Of a stretch of 64,000 nt of DNA, positions 44,972-54,766 are shown one piece after another; position 1 is the first letter of the stretch, and each line of letters starts with the position of its first letter. This DNA comes from Candidatus Chloroploca sp. Khr17. Its GTDB lineage: Bacteria; Chloroflexota; Chloroflexia; Chloroflexales; Chloroflexaceae. The notes below the pieces were generated by a model. It made no database searches and had not been told where the DNA came from. It saw nothing but the letters and a program-made list of their open reading frames with translations. The stretch spans positions 1-64,000 of the forward strand of contig NZ_RYFF01000005.1 in NCBI RefSeq assembly GCF_004138165.1, in the 5' to 3' direction. A program made the translations under genes and the position numbers.

Positions 44972-45358
44972 TCAATGGCGACGCCGATAGGCTTGCACGG
45001 CCGCTTTCATCGTGTTCAAGGCGAGCGTTGCACAACGTGGCCGTGCTCGAACAACTTCGCGGCCCAGGAGATCGAGCACCGCATTGTCTTCCATGTTCTC
45101 AATGGCTGCCAGCGGCGCATCCTGGAATTGTTCGCTGAGCAGCGAGGCTGCCGCCTGACTGATTGTGCAGCCTTGACCCTCGAAGCTGAGCGCTGTGACA
45201 TGCTCCCCACTGGCCTCAACCTTGAGATAGATGGTAATCATATCACCGCAATCAGGAATGCCTCCCGATAAGGTGATATCTGCTTCGGCGAGTGGCCCGT
45301 GGTGACGGGGATGGTCATAGTGCTCAAGCAGCCGCTCAATAATAGCCTGGCGATCCAT
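44972..45358 (-). CDS. Second SufU/IscU-type scaffold protein
   Basis: A 128-residue protein. The three Cys and the Asp of the scaffold site are present: DCGDM, GQGCTIS and RPRCATLALNTM. It differs clearly from the SufU at 48243. The Fe-S scaffold or sulfur-transfer role is known for the family; which one this copy serves is unclear. It lies between a sulfurtransferase and cysM, so it may link the Suf and cysteine parts of the block. Confidence 0.85.
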   Translation of the reverse strand: MDRQAIIERLLEHYDHPRHHGPLAEADITLSGGIPDCGDMITIYLKVEASGEHVTALSFEGQGCTISQAAASLLSEQFQDAPLAAIENMEDNAVLDLLGREVVRARPRCATLALNTMKAAVQAYRRRH

Positions 45359-45390
45359 TGGTGTCTCGCTTGGTCATCGTTTAACCCTAC

Positions 45391-45443
45391 GTTGCGGTTG
45401 GTGGCAGCGGCTAGCCTCGCTAGCCGCTGCCACCAACCGCAAC
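45391..45443. repeat. 25-bp perfect hairpin between sulfurtransferase and scaffold genes
   Basis: Arms 45391-45415 and 45419-45443 are perfectly complementary over 25 bases on a CTC loop. It lies wholly between two co-directional genes. No T tract follows on the minus strand. It could be a transcript-processing site or attenuator, or a palindromic repeat. Confidence 0.85.
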
Positions 45444-45451
45444 TAGACCTC

Positions 45452-46303
45452 CTACCCCCGTTCGATGGGGAGGCCAACCGCGTTGCCCCATTCGGTCCAA
45501 CTGCCGTCGTAGTTGCGTACATGTGGGAAACCGAGCAGATAGGTGAGCACAAACCAGGTATGGCTCGAGCGCTCGCCAATGCGACAGTAGGTTGTCACCT
45601 GCTTGTCGTCGGTTACGCCCTGACTTGCATAGAGCGCCCGCAGTTCGTCGGTACTTTTGAAGGTACTATCCTCATTGACGGCCTGCGCCCAGGGGATGTT
45701 GACCGCAGTCGGGATATGCCCCCCGCGGAGCGTGCCCTCCTGCGGATACTCGGGCATATGCGTGCGTTCGCCGCTGAACTCCTGCGGACTACGGACATCC
45801 ACCAGCGCCGTGCCAGCGGCGTGCTTGATCTGCGCACGCACTTCGTCGCGAAAGGCGCGGATCGTCGTATCATCGCGCTCGGGGGCGTGGTAGCTGCCCT
45901 GTGGATAGCTCGGCACGACGCGGGTCACCTCGCGCCCGTCGGCGATCCAACGCGCTCGCCCGCCGTTGAGCAAGCGAACATCCTTGTGGCCAAAGAGCTT
46001 GAAGACCCAGAAGGCATAGGTTGCCCACCAGTTGTGGCGATCCCCATAGAGAACCACGGTCGTAGCGTTGCTAATCCCTTTGCTCGCCATCAACTCAGCG
46101 AAACGCGGTGCATCAAGATAGTCGCGCACAACGGGATCATTCAAGTCGCCAACCCAATCAAGCTTGACCGCACCGGGAATGTGTCCTGTCTCGTAGAGCA
46201 ACACATCTTCATTGCTCTCGACCAGGCGCACCCCCGGGTCGTTGAGATGGTCAGCTACCCAGGTGGTGTCAACCAGTACTTCGGGATGGGCATATGCATT
46301 CAT
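45452..46303 (-). CDS. Thiosulfate/3-mercaptopyruvate sulfurtransferase (two rhodanese domains)
   Basis: A 283-residue tandem rhodanese. The inactive N-terminal domain starts at [14 protein letters not shown]; the second has the active-site loop [14 protein letters not shown] (Cys near residue 240). It transfers sulfane sulfur and probably supplies sulfur to the Suf or CysO pathways encoded beside it. Start at 46303 with GAGGAG upstream; the frame is open further upstream through a terminator-like hairpin. Confidence 0.9.
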   Translation of the reverse strand: MNAYAHPEVLVDTTWVADHLNDPGVRLVESNEDVLLYETGHIPGAVKLDWVGDLNDPVVRDYLDAPRFAELMASKGISNATTVVLYGDRHNWWATYAFWVFKLFGHKDVRLLNGGRARWIADGREVTRVVPSYPQGSYHAPERDDTTIRAFRDEVRAQIKHAAGTALVDVRSPQEFSGERTHMPEYPQEGTLRGGHIPTAVNIPWAQAVNEDSTFKSTDELRALYASQGVTDDKQVTTYCRIGERSSHTWFVLTYLLGFPHVRNYDGSWTEWGNAVGLPIERG

Positions 46304-46334
46304 CGGAAACTCCTCGCCAAAAGCTTCATATTTG

Positions 46335-46365
46335 AAAGAGGGAAGGCATTGCCTTCCCTCTTTTT
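46335..46365. terminator. Hairpin between Rieske and sulfurtransferase genes
   Basis: AAAGAGGGAAGGCA and TGCCTTCCCTCTTT are 14-bp perfect arms. On the + strand it is followed by TT; on the minus strand by C-rich sequence. It may attenuate minus-strand transcription from the suf part into the downstream genes. Confidence 0.55.
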
Positions 46366-46399
46366 CAGTATACCGCTGGTCTGGCATAAAGTCAAGTTC

Positions 46400-46717
46400 T
46401 TACGTAGAATACTCAACAAATAAGGCATCGCCCTCAGCATAGACGCGATACGTCTTGACCGGCTTGTAGGCCGGCAAGGTACGCGCCTCGCCGGTGCGGA
46501 GGCTAAAGAGCGCCCCGTGATGGGGACACTCGATACAGAGCATGTCGGGATCAAGCTCGCCCTCGCTCAACGAGGCCTCATCGTGGGTGCAGGTATCATC
46601 AATCGCAAAGAGCTCGCCCTCAACGCGAAAGACGGCAATCGCATGGCCCTCAACCGTAAAGGCCTTGCCACCCTCTTCTGGCACCTCGGCTAGTGTTCCA
46701 ATCTGAATTGCGCTCAT
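46400..46717 (-). CDS. Rieske-type ferredoxin
   Basis: A 105-residue Rieske protein. The [2Fe-2S] ligands are CTHDEASL (Cys, His; about residues 43-50) and CIECPHHGALFSL (about 62-74). It resembles the small ferredoxin of non-haem oxygenases and is common in suf operons, where it may donate electrons during cluster assembly. It follows sufB after 83 bases. Confidence 0.88.
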   Translation of the reverse strand: MSAIQIGTLAEVPEEGGKAFTVEGHAIAVFRVEGELFAIDDTCTHDEASLSEGELDPDMLCIECPHHGALFSLRTGEARTLPAYKPVKTYRVYAEGDALFVEYST

Positions 46718-46800
46718 CGACTCTCTTCTTCTTCAACAAAGTGGTTCGCCCGCTAGCCTTCACCGGTAGGCGAAGGGCTGCGGGCGGCAACCCGCTAGCC

Positions 46801-48216
46801 TTAGCCTACCGATCCCTCCATCTCCATCTGGATCAGGCGGTTCAACTCGACCGCGTACTCCATCGGCAACTCGCGAGTAAACGGCTCCATAAAACCAAGC
46901 ACAATCATCGAGAGTGCATCGGCCTCGGGCAATCCACGGCTCATTAGGTAGAAGAGTTGCTCGGCACCGATGCGTCCGACGGTCGCTTCGTGGGCGAGGG
47001 TGCAGCGATCCTCTTCGATCTCGATGAAGGGGATCGTATCGGAGGCTGACCGCTCATCGAGGATCAGCGCGTCACAGTTGACGTTGATCTTGGCCCCGTA
47101 GGCCCCACGGGCAACCTTGGCGAGACCACGGTAGGTCGTTTTGCCGCCATCCTTGCTGACCGACTTGTTGGTGATGCGGCTCGTCGTCTCGGGTGCCAGG
47201 TGAACCATCTTGGCCCCGGCATCCTGGTGCTGGCCCTTGCCGGCATAGGCGACGCTCAACACTTCGCCCCGTGCCTTGCGGCCCATCAAGTAGACCGACG
47301 GGTACTTCATCGTCAGCTTGCTGCCGATATTGCCGTCTACCCACTCCATGCTCGCCTCTTCGTGGGCGACGGCACGCTTGGTCACCAGGTTGAAGATGTT
47401 GTTGGCCCAGTTCTGGATCGTGGTGTAGCGAAACTTGCCACCCTTTTTGACGACGATTTCAACGACAGCCGAGTGGAGCGAGTTGGTCGAATAGATTGGT
47501 GCGGTACAACCCTCGATATAGTGCGCCTCAGCTCCTTCATCCACAATAATGAGCGTGCGCTCGAACTGGCCCATATTCTCAGCATTGATGCGGAAATAGG
47601 CCTGCAGCGGAATGTCAACCTTGACGCCCTTGGGCACATAGACAAACGAGCCACCCGACCAGACGGCGGTGTTGAGGGCGGCATACTTGTTATCAGCCGA
47701 AGGAATGATCGTGCCGAAATACTCCTTGAAGAATTCCGGATGCTCCTTCAACGCTGTATCAGTATCAAGAAAGATCACGCCGAGTTTTGACCACTCTTCG
47801 CGCAGCGAGTGGTAGACCACCTCAGACTCGTACTGCGCACCAACACCCGCGAGGAACTTGCGCTCGGCCTCGGGAATGCCCAGTTTCTCGAAGGTGTCCT
47901 TGATCTCCTGCGGCACCGCGTCCCAATCAGTCTGCGGGCGCTCACCGGCACGCACGAAATAGTGAATCTCGTCGTGGTTCAGATCCGCGAGTTCGTGGTT
48001 CGCCCACATGCCTGCCAGGGGCACTGGCTTCTTATTGAAAATATCGAGCGCACGCAGGCGTCGCTTCAGCATCCACTCGGGCTCATCCTTCATCCCCGAA
48101 AGTTCCCGGACGACCCGCTCGTTCAGCCCCTTGGGCGCCTTGAACAGATAGTTCTCTTCGTTCCGAAAACCGTACTTGGTGTAATCAAACTGGAGATTGG
48201 TTGCTTCTGCGACCAT
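46801..48216 (-). CDS. sufB: Fe-S cluster assembly protein SufB
   Basis: A 471-residue SufB of usual length. SufB, with SufC and SufD, forms the scaffold on which clusters are built. Characteristic parts include [20 protein letters not shown] at the start, [25 protein letters not shown] and the C-terminal [25 protein letters not shown] with the catalytic His/Glu. Part of the minus-strand suf operon. Confidence 0.95.
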   Translation of the reverse strand: MVAEATNLQFDYTKYGFRNEENYLFKAPKGLNERVVRELSGMKDEPEWMLKRRLRALDIFNKKPVPLAGMWANHELADLNHDEIHYFVRAGERPQTDWDAVPQEIKDTFEKLGIPEAERKFLAGVGAQYESEVVYHSLREEWSKLGVIFLDTDTALKEHPEFFKEYFGTIIPSADNKYAALNTAVWSGGSFVYVPKGVKVDIPLQAYFRINAENMGQFERTLIIVDEGAEAHYIEGCTAPIYSTNSLHSAVVEIVVKKGGKFRYTTIQNWANNIFNLVTKRAVAHEEASMEWVDGNIGSKLTMKYPSVYLMGRKARGEVLSVAYAGKGQHQDAGAKMVHLAPETTSRITNKSVSKDGGKTTYRGLAKVARGAYGAKINVNCDALILDERSASDTIPFIEIEEDRCTLAHEATVGRIGAEQLFYLMSRGLPEADALSMIVLGFMEPFTRELPMEYAVELNRLIQMEMEGSVG

Positions 48217-48242
48217 TTTCTATCCTCCTGAAATATATCTTG

Positions 48243-48644
48243 TTACAAATCGTCGTCGTCCTCATTGAGGTGATCGATGCCATAGAGCCCAGCCTTGAGG
48301 GCCTTGAGCGAGAGTAGGGCGCATTTAAGCCGGGTCGGATTCCGTGTGAGTGGAATCCCGATCAAGTCAAGCAACTCCTCTTTGCTAAAAGCTTTTGCTG
48401 TCTCAACCGGCATGCCTTTAAGCTCATCGGTTAACAGTGAGGCCGAAGCCTGGCTGATCGCACATCCACGACCTTCAAAACGTACATCAGTAATGATATC
48501 ATTTTCGATCAGTAATTCAATCCGCACCCGATCACCACAGAGTGGATTATGTTCTTCATGCGAAATATCCGGTTCTGTGAGGCGTCCAAAATTATGCGGA
48601 TACTTGGCGTGTTCAAGGATCTGTTGTTGATAGAGATCATCCAT
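48243..48644 (-). CDS. sufU: SufU sulfur-transfer / scaffold protein
   Basis: A 133-residue SufU. The cysteines are in NPLCGDRV, GRGCAIS and RLKCALLSL with the Asp after the first. In Gram-positive-type systems zinc-bound SufU takes sulfur from SufS. It lies directly after sufS (gap 14 bases), which supports this role. The very acidic C-terminus (NEDDDDL) is unusual. Confidence 0.9.
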   Translation of the reverse strand: MDDLYQQQILEHAKYPHNFGRLTEPDISHEEHNPLCGDRVRIELLIENDIITDVRFEGRGCAISQASASLLTDELKGMPVETAKAFSKEELLDLIGIPLTRNPTRLKCALLSLKALKAGLYGIDHLNEDDDDL

Positions 48645-48658
48645 ACCCTGGCCCGTTC

Positions 48659-49897
48659 TTATTGAAAGAGCTTACTTGCTTTTTCGAGGCCGACCGCGAG
48701 CCGATCGATCTCTTCGGGCAGATTATAAATATAGAAGCTAGCGCGAGTGGTCGCTGGCACATCAAAGTGGCGATGCAATGGCTGCGTACAATGATGCCCT
48801 GCCCGCACGGCAATGCCCTGCCCGTCGAGAATCGCGGCGACATCGTGGGGATGCACGCCCTCGAGGGTAAAGCTAAAGGCACCTCCACGTTGCTCAGTCG
48901 TCAATGGGCCATAAAGCGTCAACCCTGGCACATTGACCAGCCGCTCGAGCGCGTAGGCCATCAATTCGACCTCGTGCTGATAGATCGCCTCCATCCCAAT
49001 GGTGCTGAGGTAATCAATCGCTTCGCCCAGCGCGATCGCCTCGCCAATCGCTGGCGTTCCGGCTTCAAAACGTGCCGGCACATCGGCATACGTACTCTGT
49101 TTCAGCTCGACCACTTTGATCATCGAGCCGCCCCCCATGAACGGTGGCATCGCCTCCAGCAGCTTGCGGCGCCCCCAGAGCACCCCGATGCCAGTCGGGG
49201 CACACATTTTATGCCCGCTAAAGGCGAGAAAATCGCAACCGAGTTCAGCAACATTGACGGGCATATGCGGCACACTCTGGGCACCGTCGACCAGCATGAC
49301 CGCCCCAACCGCGTGCGCACGGTCGGCGATCAAACGCACCGGATTGATCGTTCCGAGCATATTGGACTGCTGCGTCAGCGCAACTAATTTGGTCTGTTCC
49401 GTCAATTTCTGGTCAAGCTCTTCGAGCACGAGCCGACCTTCCCCATCAATGGAAAGATAATCGAGGATGGCCCCGGTACGCTGCGCGATCATCTGCCAGG
49501 GCACGATATTCGAGTGATGTTCCATCAGCGAGAGCAAGATGTGATCCCCGGGACGCAGATTGGTTGCGCCCCAGGTTTGAGCCACCAGATTGATCGACTC
49601 GGTTGTATTGCGGGTAAAGATGATTTCGCGCTGACTGGCGGCCCCGATGAAGCGTGCCACCTTGCCTCGTGCGCGCTCGTAGGCAAAGGTGGCCTCTTCG
49701 CTGAATTTGTAAACCCCCCGATGCACATTGGCGTTGTAGCGGCGATAGTAATCTTCTAGGCAATCAATCACCTGCCGCGGTTTCTGCGACGAGGCCGCGC
49801 TGTCGAGAAAGGCCAGCCGATGACCATGCACTTCTTGCTGGAGGATCGGAAACTCACGCCGAATCGCCAAGACATCGAATTGGGTTAAAGTTGACAT
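48659..49897 (-). CDS. sufS: Cysteine desulfurase SufS
   Basis: A 412-residue group II cysteine desulfurase. The PLP lysine is in FSGHKMCAPTGIG (about residue 228), the catalytic Cys in RAGHHCTQPLH (about residue 367), and the N-terminus has LDSAASSQKPRQVIDCLEDYY. It extracts sulfur from cysteine and passes it to SufU. Start at 49897; a longer open frame exists to 49954 without support. Confidence 0.93.
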   Translation of the reverse strand: MSTLTQFDVLAIRREFPILQQEVHGHRLAFLDSAASSQKPRQVIDCLEDYYRRYNANVHRGVYKFSEEATFAYERARGKVARFIGAASQREIIFTRNTTESINLVAQTWGATNLRPGDHILLSLMEHHSNIVPWQMIAQRTGAILDYLSIDGEGRLVLEELDQKLTEQTKLVALTQQSNMLGTINPVRLIADRAHAVGAVMLVDGAQSVPHMPVNVAELGCDFLAFSGHKMCAPTGIGVLWGRRKLLEAMPPFMGGGSMIKVVELKQSTYADVPARFEAGTPAIGEAIALGEAIDYLSTIGMEAIYQHEVELMAYALERLVNVPGLTLYGPLTTEQRGGAFSFTLEGVHPHDVAAILDGQGIAVRAGHHCTQPLHRHFDVPATTRASFYIYNLPEEIDRLAVGLEKASKLFQ

Positions 49898-49937
49898 AAC
49901 CACTCGCTTCGCAACTGGTGGGCCTTGGCCCCAGTGC

Positions 49938-51146
49938 CTAGATCTTCGCTTCAATCACCGCTTCGAGCTGGTGTCGCAGCGCTTCAACCGGGATCGTGTC
50001 GAGGGCCGGGCTAAAGAAGCCCATGACGATCATACGGCGTGCTTCATTTTTGCTGAGCCCGCGGGTCTGCATATAAAAGAGTTGCTCGTCGTCCACATCG
50101 CCGCTGGTCGAGGCATGACCGCCCTTGAGCACACTGTTGGTGTCAATCTTGAGCCCCGGGATCGAGTCGTTGCGTGCCCCCGGTTTGAGGTGCAGCGCAT
50201 GCTCTTCGAGCCGTGTGCTGGTTGCCGTGGACTCGTGCTCGATCTTGATCATTCCATCAAACACACTGTAGGCCGTATCGTTGACCACCGTCTTGAACTG
50301 CATAAAGCTCTCGGCGTTGTGGCCGATGTGGCGCAGCCAGGGTGCGGTGACCAGCACCTGCGAGCCATTGGCAAAGGTGGCCCCGAGCCAGTTGACGCGT
50401 GAGCCATTGCCCTTGAGCGTCGTCTCGGCTTCGATATGCTGCACTTTCGCCCCGAGCGCCAGCGAAGTCCACTCGAGCGAGGCGTTATTGCCAAGCACAG
50501 CCTTTTGTCCACCGATATGATACACTCCATCGCCCCACTGTTGCACACTGATAAAGCGCACGGTGCTATTGGGGCCAGCGATAAGCTCGGTAATCGGCGC
50601 GGCCAGCGCCTGTTCGCTGCGATCCGCCGAGATAAACTCTTCGATGATCGTTGCGCTGGCGTTGGCTTCCACAATCACCAGGGTGCGCGGCATGATCATG
50701 TGGTGGTCGGCAGGCAGCGTGTAGCGCACATGGATCGGCGTATCGGCAGCGACATTTTTCGGCACATAGAGCAAGGCGCCATCGGCCCAGAGGGCGGCGC
50801 GCAAGGCACTGAATTTGTGATCAAGCGGCGCAACGGCGCTATCCATATGCGCCTTGATCAGTTCTTCGTGGCTGTTGAGCGCCTCTCGCAGTGGTTTGAA
50901 GACGACGCCCTGCTCGGCCAGCGCTGCATCCCAGATCAATTCGGTGCCAACGGCACCGCTGAGGGTCAGGGCATCAGGTGCCAACCCGCTCAAGTCAGTT
51001 CGGCGCCACTCGGGTGGCCCTGATTGGGCAAAAAAAGTCCACGCTTCGTGACGACGCTCGGCAAGCCAACCCGGCTCGTGCGCGGCGTGAGCCTGTTCGA
51101 CAATCAGGTCGGCGGTCAAGTCTTTGAGAGTAATGCTTTGCTTCAT
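49938..51146 (-). CDS. sufD: Fe-S cluster assembly protein SufD
   Basis: A 402-residue SufB/SufD family protein. The C-terminal core (LKGGHASTSGDVDDEQLFYMQTRGLSKNEARRMIVMGF) is conserved, while the N-terminal half is divergent, as for SufD. It partners with SufB and SufC. The start at 51146 lies one base after the sufC stop. Confidence 0.92.
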   Translation of the reverse strand: MKQSITLKDLTADLIVEQAHAAHEPGWLAERRHEAWTFFAQSGPPEWRRTDLSGLAPDALTLSGAVGTELIWDAALAEQGVVFKPLREALNSHEELIKAHMDSAVAPLDHKFSALRAALWADGALLYVPKNVAADTPIHVRYTLPADHHMIMPRTLVIVEANASATIIEEFISADRSEQALAAPITELIAGPNSTVRFISVQQWGDGVYHIGGQKAVLGNNASLEWTSLALGAKVQHIEAETTLKGNGSRVNWLGATFANGSQVLVTAPWLRHIGHNAESFMQFKTVVNDTAYSVFDGMIKIEHESTATSTRLEEHALHLKPGARNDSIPGLKIDTNSVLKGGHASTSGDVDDEQLFYMQTRGLSKNEARRMIVMGFFSPALDTIPVEALRHQLEAVIEAKI

Positions 51147-51147
51147 C

Positions 51148-51927
51148 TTACGCTGCTCCAGCCAGTTCCTCGCGGAGCCAGTCGTAGCCCTTCTCTTCCA
51201 GCTCCAGGGCCAGTTCGGGGCCACCATCACGCACGATGCGTCCATCCATCATCACCGAAACAAAGTTGGGCTTGATATAGTTGAGCAAGCGCTGATAGTG
51301 CGTAATCACGAGGGCTCCCAGCTCTGGCCCGGCGAGGCGATTGACGCCCTCAGCGACGATGCGCAGTGCATCAATATCGAGCCCCGAGTCAGTCTCGTCC
51401 ATCACCACCATCCCTGGCTTGAGCATGGTCATCTGCAGGATTTCGAGGCGCTTCTTCTCACCACCGCTGAAGCCTTCGTTGAGGTAGCGACGGGCAAAAC
51501 CTTCGTCCATCTCGAGGGTTTTCATCCCTTCGCGCAGCATCTTGCGGAATTCCGCCATCGGAATAGCGGTCTCTTTCGGATCTTTGCCCTCCTCGGCCCG
51601 ATGTGCATTGATCGCGGCGCGCAGGAAGTTGGCGACGGTCACCCCAGGAACGGCCACCGGGTACTGGAAGGCCAGGAAGAGACCCAGTTTGCTGCGCTCA
51701 TCGGCTTCCAGTTCAAGAATATTCTGCCCACCATACCAGATCTCACCGGCGGTTACTTCGTAGTCAGGATGCCCGGCAATAACATGCGCGAGTGTGCTCT
51801 TGCCACTGCCATTCGGCCCCATAATGGCGTGAATGGTTCCGCCGCGTATGGTCAGATTGACGCCTTTGAGGATCTCGTTGTCGCCAATGTTCGCGCAGAG
51901 ATCCTTGATGACCAGATCGTTGCTCAT
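51148..51927 (-). CDS. sufC: Fe-S assembly ATPase SufC
   Basis: A 259-residue ABC-type ATPase. Walker [13 protein letters not shown] (about residues 37-48), the signature [14 protein letters not shown] and Walker [12 protein letters not shown] are intact. SufC drives conformational change in SufBD. AGGAG precedes the ATG at 51927; it starts 29 bases after sufR, so the regulator and the operon are probably on one transcript. Confidence 0.95.
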   Translation of the reverse strand: MSNDLVIKDLCANIGDNEILKGVNLTIRGGTIHAIMGPNGSGKSTLAHVIAGHPDYEVTAGEIWYGGQNILELEADERSKLGLFLAFQYPVAVPGVTVANFLRAAINAHRAEEGKDPKETAIPMAEFRKMLREGMKTLEMDEGFARRYLNEGFSGGEKKRLEILQMTMLKPGMVVMDETDSGLDIDALRIVAEGVNRLAGPELGALVITHYQRLLNYIKPNFVSVMMDGRIVRDGGPELALELEEKGYDWLREELAGAA

Positions 51928-51956
51928 GTGCTCCTCATTACAAAAAATCAAAACTC

Positions 51957-52613
51957 TTACTCAGACTGAACTGGTACAAGCGGAATTACTCCGCTTCGTA
52001 CCACAAAACGACAGGTGTGCGACCCTTCCCGGATGCTGCTCTCAAGCTGTAATTTCTCGCCAAGGACAAACTCGATCATCTGCCGCTCCATCGAGCAGAC
52101 TTCAGGATGATCCTGGGCAATGTCATAAAACGGACACGCAAAGAGGCGAATGCTGTCGCCACTCTCGGCTACTTCAGCCGGGACACCGCGCTGTTCAAGC
52201 AGGCGACGTAACTCACCAAGACGTTCAGGCACATCGTTGCCTGCCATGCGGTCGGCATACTCGTTGGCCAGGCGTCGGCTCACCCGTTCAAGCAGTTCAC
52301 CGACTTTATCAGGGCCTTCGAGCGCAATCAGTTCACGTAACAAGCCATTGATGAGGCGATCGTACTGCTTGGGAAACCGGCTATGGGCTTCGTCGCTGAG
52401 CATGTAGATCAGGCGCGGTCGCCCTGGTCCGTACCGCTCGGCGCGTACTGCCACGAGCCCTTCGGCCTGCAGGTGAACGAGATGTTCACGAGCGGCAGTG
52501 GTGCTGACCCCAAGCACCGTCGCCAGTTCTTTCACGGTTGCCTCGCCCTGACGCTGCAAGTGCTGCAGGATCTGGCCCGAGGCGCTGGTTGTGGCATAAC
52601 CGATGACGGGCAT
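51957..52613 (-). CDS. sufR: SufR-like Fe-S-sensing transcriptional repressor
   Basis: A 218-residue regulator. A winged helix-turn-helix ([28 protein letters not shown], about residues 26-53) is followed by a coiled region and a C-terminal cluster-binding region: Cys at CPFYDI, twelve residues on a second Cys (VCSMER), then a third in HTCRFVV. The CX12C spacing matches cyanobacterial and actinobacterial SufR, which bind a cluster and repress suf. First gene of the operon, so autoregulation is likely. Start at 52613. Confidence 0.85.
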   Translation of the reverse strand: MPVIGYATTSASGQILQHLQRQGEATVKELATVLGVSTTAAREHLVHLQAEGLVAVRAERYGPGRPRLIYMLSDEAHSRFPKQYDRLINGLLRELIALEGPDKVGELLERVSRRLANEYADRMAGNDVPERLGELRRLLEQRGVPAEVAESGDSIRLFACPFYDIAQDHPEVCSMERQMIEFVLGEKLQLESSIREGSHTCRFVVRSGVIPLVPVQSE

Positions 52614-52653
52614 AGCTCTTATTCGCCTCTTGCGAAAGCCACTGCCTTCGCTG

Positions 52654-52671
52654 GCGCCCCACTTGGGGCGC
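52654..52671. other. Leader hairpin upstream of sufR
   Basis: GCGCCCC-ACTT-GGGGCGC, a perfect 7-bp stem, lies in the untranslated leader between the sufR promoter and its start codon. Confidence 0.5.
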
Positions 52672-52712
52672 ATTATGAACTCAATGAGAATGTGTGCTCA
52701 ACGTATAGACCT

Positions 52713-52741
52713 ATTGTACCGACCTCACTTCTTTTTGTCAA
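52713..52741 (-). promoter_or_regulatory. sufR-suf operon promoter
   Basis: On the minus strand TTGACA (52741-52736) and TACAAT (52718-52713) with exactly 17 bases between: a near-consensus sigma-70 promoter. Downstream, TGAGCACACATTCTCA (about 52700-52685) is a short dyad (TGAG-N8-CTCA) that could be an operator for SufR; this is speculative. Confidence 0.75.
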
Positions 52742-52762
52742 TAAAAACGGAAAATACCTTTT

Positions 52763-53785
52763 TTATTCAAACCGGCGGCGATTTTTGCGGCGCGCTTCGG
52801 CTTGTAGGTCGGCGACGCGATCCGTTTCATCTACAATTTCGCCGGTGATCACTTCGAGCACATCTTCAAGGGTGATCACTCCGGCCACCCCGCCATATTC
52901 GTCAATGACCACCGCGAGGTGTTGGCGGGTCTGCCGAAAGACTTCGAGCAGCCGGTCGGCGCGTACGCTCGCCGGAATCAAATTGGCTGGCCGCATAATC
53001 GTCGTAACGAGTTCGTCGCCGCGGCCTTCGAGCAGGGCGGCCAGGATCTCTTGACGCAAGGCAATGCCCCGTACTTCGTCAATCGAGTCGCCGATGACCA
53101 GCATGCGGGTGTGCTCTGAGGCGAGCACGCGCTCACGCGCTTCGGCAAGACTCTCATCGGCGTAGAGGTACGAAAGGCTGACCCGCGGGGTCATAATATC
53201 TTCGGCAATGGTATCGTTGAGCCGAAAGACGCGCTCGATCATCTCAGACTCATCGCGCTCAATGATGCCCTCCTGTTGCCCGATCCGCGCCAGCAGCCGG
53301 ATCTCGGCCTCGGTGGTGGTCGGTGCTTTCCAAGTGCCCACAATCGGCGCAACAAGGCGCTCGATCAGCCAGACAAGCGGTGTGAGCAGCATGGTCAGCG
53401 TTGCCACCGGGCGCGCCGCCACCAGTGCAATTGGCTCAGAATAACGCTCTCCAACATTTTTGGGGATAATCTCGGCAAAAATAATGACCGCCAGGGTCAA
53501 CCCGGCGGAAAAGGCTCCAATCCATTGACTGCCAAAGACCGTTGTGGCTAGATCACCAACAATAATGCTGCCCCCAATATTGGCAATGTTATTCAAGACC
53601 ACAATGGTGCTGATGGGGCGGCCCATATTTTCACGGATCTTGAGCAGAGTTTTTGCCGAAGCACCCCCACCTTCGGCGAGTTGGCGTACCCGCACAAGGT
53701 TGGTCGAAAAGAAGGCTGCCTCGACTCCCGAACAGAGGGCCGAGATGATGAGAACCAGGGCAATGAAGAGAAAGAGTTGCTCCAT
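52763..53785 (-). CDS. CNNM/CBS domain protein (HlyC/CorC family)
   Basis: A 340-residue membrane protein. The CNNM domain with three to four helices covers about residues 1-150 (ALCSGVEAAFFSTNLVRVRQL, then IFAEIIPKNVGERYS). A CBS pair follows (MTPRVSLSYLYADESLAEAR and RQHLAVVIDEYGGVAGVITLEDVLEVITGEIVDE). The usual C-terminal CorC/HlyC domain is missing, making it a short member. Family members move or sense magnesium or other divalent ions. Confidence 0.88.
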   Translation of the reverse strand: MEQLFLFIALVLIISALCSGVEAAFFSTNLVRVRQLAEGGGASAKTLLKIRENMGRPISTIVVLNNIANIGGSIIVGDLATTVFGSQWIGAFSAGLTLAVIIFAEIIPKNVGERYSEPIALVAARPVATLTMLLTPLVWLIERLVAPIVGTWKAPTTTEAEIRLLARIGQQEGIIERDESEMIERVFRLNDTIAEDIMTPRVSLSYLYADESLAEARERVLASEHTRMLVIGDSIDEVRGIALRQEILAALLEGRGDELVTTIMRPANLIPASVRADRLLEVFRQTRQHLAVVIDEYGGVAGVITLEDVLEVITGEIVDETDRVADLQAEARRKNRRRFE

Positions 53786-53809
53786 AGGATGGTGCTCCGC
53801 ATGTTCTGT

Positions 53810-54766
53810 TCAGGTACGTCCAACGCCAAGCAGGTACGTGTAGAGTGCGACGCCCGAGCCGAGCGCGACGACATATTTGACGGCCAGGGGTAGTGCCGAA
53901 GGTGAGATAAACGCCTCGATCAAGCCTGCAATGATCAAGAGAGGAATGCAGCCGAGGATCAAGATCAGGGCGCGGCGTGCGGCGACTACCAGGGCGGCTC
54001 GCCGCGTGAGCAAGCCAGGCCGCAGGATCGCCCAGCCCAGTTGCAACCCGGCCCCCCCCGCGATAAAGATGACACTCAGTTCAACCACTCCATGGGCCGC
54101 AATGAACCCCCAGAGATTGCCAGCAAAGGCAAAACGCTGGGCGGCACCGGCAATAATGCCAAGAAAGAGCCCATTCATGATCAGAATGTAGCCCGTATAG
54201 ATGCCTAGCGTCACGCCTCCTGCAAAGGCGCGAAAGGCGACGCCAATATTATTGGTCATGATTTCCGCCGAGGCGATTGAGCGACCTTCTTCGTTAATGC
54301 GCAACCACCATTCGTTGCCCGCCTGGACTTCACCAACGACAAGTTCGGCCCCTGGCATCAGTACGCCGGCCAGCGCCGGATCGTTCATCGTGAGGCCAAA
54401 GCCGATAAGCGCTGGCACAAAGAACATTAGACAGGCGATCAGCGTTGCTTGCCAGGTAGCGCGAAACGTCTGGGGGAGTTCGGTGCTGAAAAAGGCCCGG
54501 ATCCGTGTTGTGCCACCAGCCCCACTCTCCCGATAGACGGCACTATGCCCGCGGGCAACCAACCCATTAAGAAAGCTTACAATCGCGTGCTCCGGCAGAT
54601 CGCGTCGAGCCGTCGCCAGATCGGCAGCAGCCTGCCGATAGAGCCGCCCAAGTTCACGTAGTTCGCTCGCCGACAACCCCGCGAGGCCCGCGCCGGCCTG
54701 TTCAATCAGGCGATCGAGGCGTTCCCAGTTGGGCCGACGCTGCGCAATAAACTCATCGTGGCGCAT
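53810..54766 (-). CDS. Stage II sporulation protein M-like membrane protein
   Basis: A 318-residue SpoIIM/DUF95 family protein. A cytoplasmic N-terminal part (WERLDRLIEQAGAGLAGL...) is followed by a charged segment (YRESGAGGTTRIRAFFSTELP) and five to six helices with NNIGVAFRAFAGGVTLGIYTG and GFIAAHGVVELSVIFIAGGAG. In Bacillus SpoIIM acts in engulfment; in non-sporulating bacteria the role is unknown. It overlaps the isopentenyl phosphate kinase gene by 14 bases. Confidence 0.85.
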   Translation of the reverse strand: MRHDEFIAQRRPNWERLDRLIEQAGAGLAGLSASELRELGRLYRQAAADLATARRDLPEHAIVSFLNGLVARGHSAVYRESGAGGTTRIRAFFSTELPQTFRATWQATLIACLMFFVPALIGFGLTMNDPALAGVLMPGAELVVGEVQAGNEWWLRINEEGRSIASAEIMTNNIGVAFRAFAGGVTLGIYTGYILIMNGLFLGIIAGAAQRFAFAGNLWGFIAAHGVVELSVIFIAGGAGLQLGWAILRPGLLTRRAALVVAARRALILILGCIPLLIIAGLIEAFISPSALPLAVKYVVALGSGVALYTYLLGVGRT

